Below are positions 6,091 through 6,143 of a stretch of DNA of 6,143 bases, in pieces. The DNA lies in contig DDJQ01000091.1 in assembly GCA_002339125.1 (NCBI GenBank), forward strand, positions 1-6,143, given 5' to 3'. This DNA comes from Alteromonadaceae bacterium UBA2620 (GTDB taxonomy: Bacteria > Pseudomonadota > Gammaproteobacteria > Enterobacterales > Alteromonadaceae). Position numbers and translations under genes: made by a program. Each line of letters begins with the position of its first letter. The first letter of the stretch is position 1. The notes under the pieces were generated by a model. That model did not search any database. It saw only the letters and a list, made by a program, of their open reading frames with translations, and had not been told where the DNA came from.

Positions 6091-6143
6091 GCCAGAGTGA
6101 TGAAATTGGTAGACATGACGTGAATTAGTTCCGACCAGATCTG
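6091..6143 (+). tRNA. tRNA-Leu, 5' half only; match lost from the anticodon stem and cut by the window end
   Basis: Bases 6091-6120 match the start of a class II tRNA-Leu. They give the 7-base acceptor strand GCCAGAG, then TG, a D-stem ATG (6100-6102) paired with CAT (6114-6116), and a D-loop AAATTGGTAGA of leucine type. From 6121 the sequence no longer folds as a tRNA: the expected anticodon strands (6118-6122 and about 6130-6134) do not pair, and U33 is absent in the standard register. The remaining bases contain TCCGACC, which recalls a T-arm but comes far too early. A full gene of about 85-87 bases would run past the window end. The anticodon cannot be assigned. The gene is either truncated or rearranged, or the last bases are a sequence artefact. 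Confidence 0.55.

Noticed and set aside
6091..6143. Group I intron in the tRNA-Leu anticodon loop
   Set aside because: The break is in the anticodon stem rather than in the loop, and the following bases do not resemble the start of the known tRNA-Leu introns. Too little sequence remains to support an intron.
1..6143. CRISPR array, insertion sequence or toxin-antitoxin module
   Set aside because: No regularly spaced repeats, transposase-like protein or small paired genes were seen on either strand.

Overview
The window looks like a marine gammaproteobacterium of the Alteromonadales type (Alteromonas/Glaciecola-like). The clues are a moderate-to-low G+C content, a large TonB-dependent receptor, a ROK protein of the subfamily seen in such bacteria, and the 5' half of a tRNA-Leu gene that resembles Alteromonas-type tRNA-Leu. 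This placement is by recognition, not by a search. All recognised genes lie on the + strand.

Layout: (1) Bases 21-698 hold the C-terminal part of a ROK-family sugar kinase or regulator. Its N-terminal part is missing or out of frame at the left edge, and it ends in a rho-independent terminator that contains its stop codon. (2) Bases 968-3565 encode a complete 865-residue TonB-dependent outer-membrane receptor with its own AT-rich leader and strong terminator (3573-3615). (3) Bases 3616-3838 are a regulatory region with two tandem MetR-like boxes 21 bp apart, just upstream of a likely -10 element. (4) Bases 3839-4888 and 4951-5976 are a two-gene operon: a DUF1852 protein (MesX) and a stand-alone, MetE-C-terminus-like core methionine synthase (MesD). 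(5) Bases 6029-6143 carry a stable-RNA-type promoter and the first half of a tRNA-Leu that stops matching a tRNA in the anticodon stem.

The most notable content is the mesX-mesD operon. MesD belongs to the core methionine synthases that lack a folate-binding domain. Published genetics on this family (Price, Deutschbauer and Arkin, four families of folate-independent methionine synthases) shows that MesD works without 5-methyltetrahydrofolate or cobalamin, and needs the DUF1852 protein and oxygen. To my knowledge the methyl donor is unsettled. What this window adds is a probable control circuit. The boxes fit the MetR consensus TGAA-N5-TTCA and sit where a LysR-type activator would be expected (about -64 and -43), which suggests homocysteine-responsive activation like that of metE.

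The receptor and the ROK fragment are separated from this operon by terminators, so a shared function is not shown. Both outermost ends of the window (first ~20 and last ~23 bases) break genes that otherwise look normal. This may reflect contig-end artefacts or real rearrangement.
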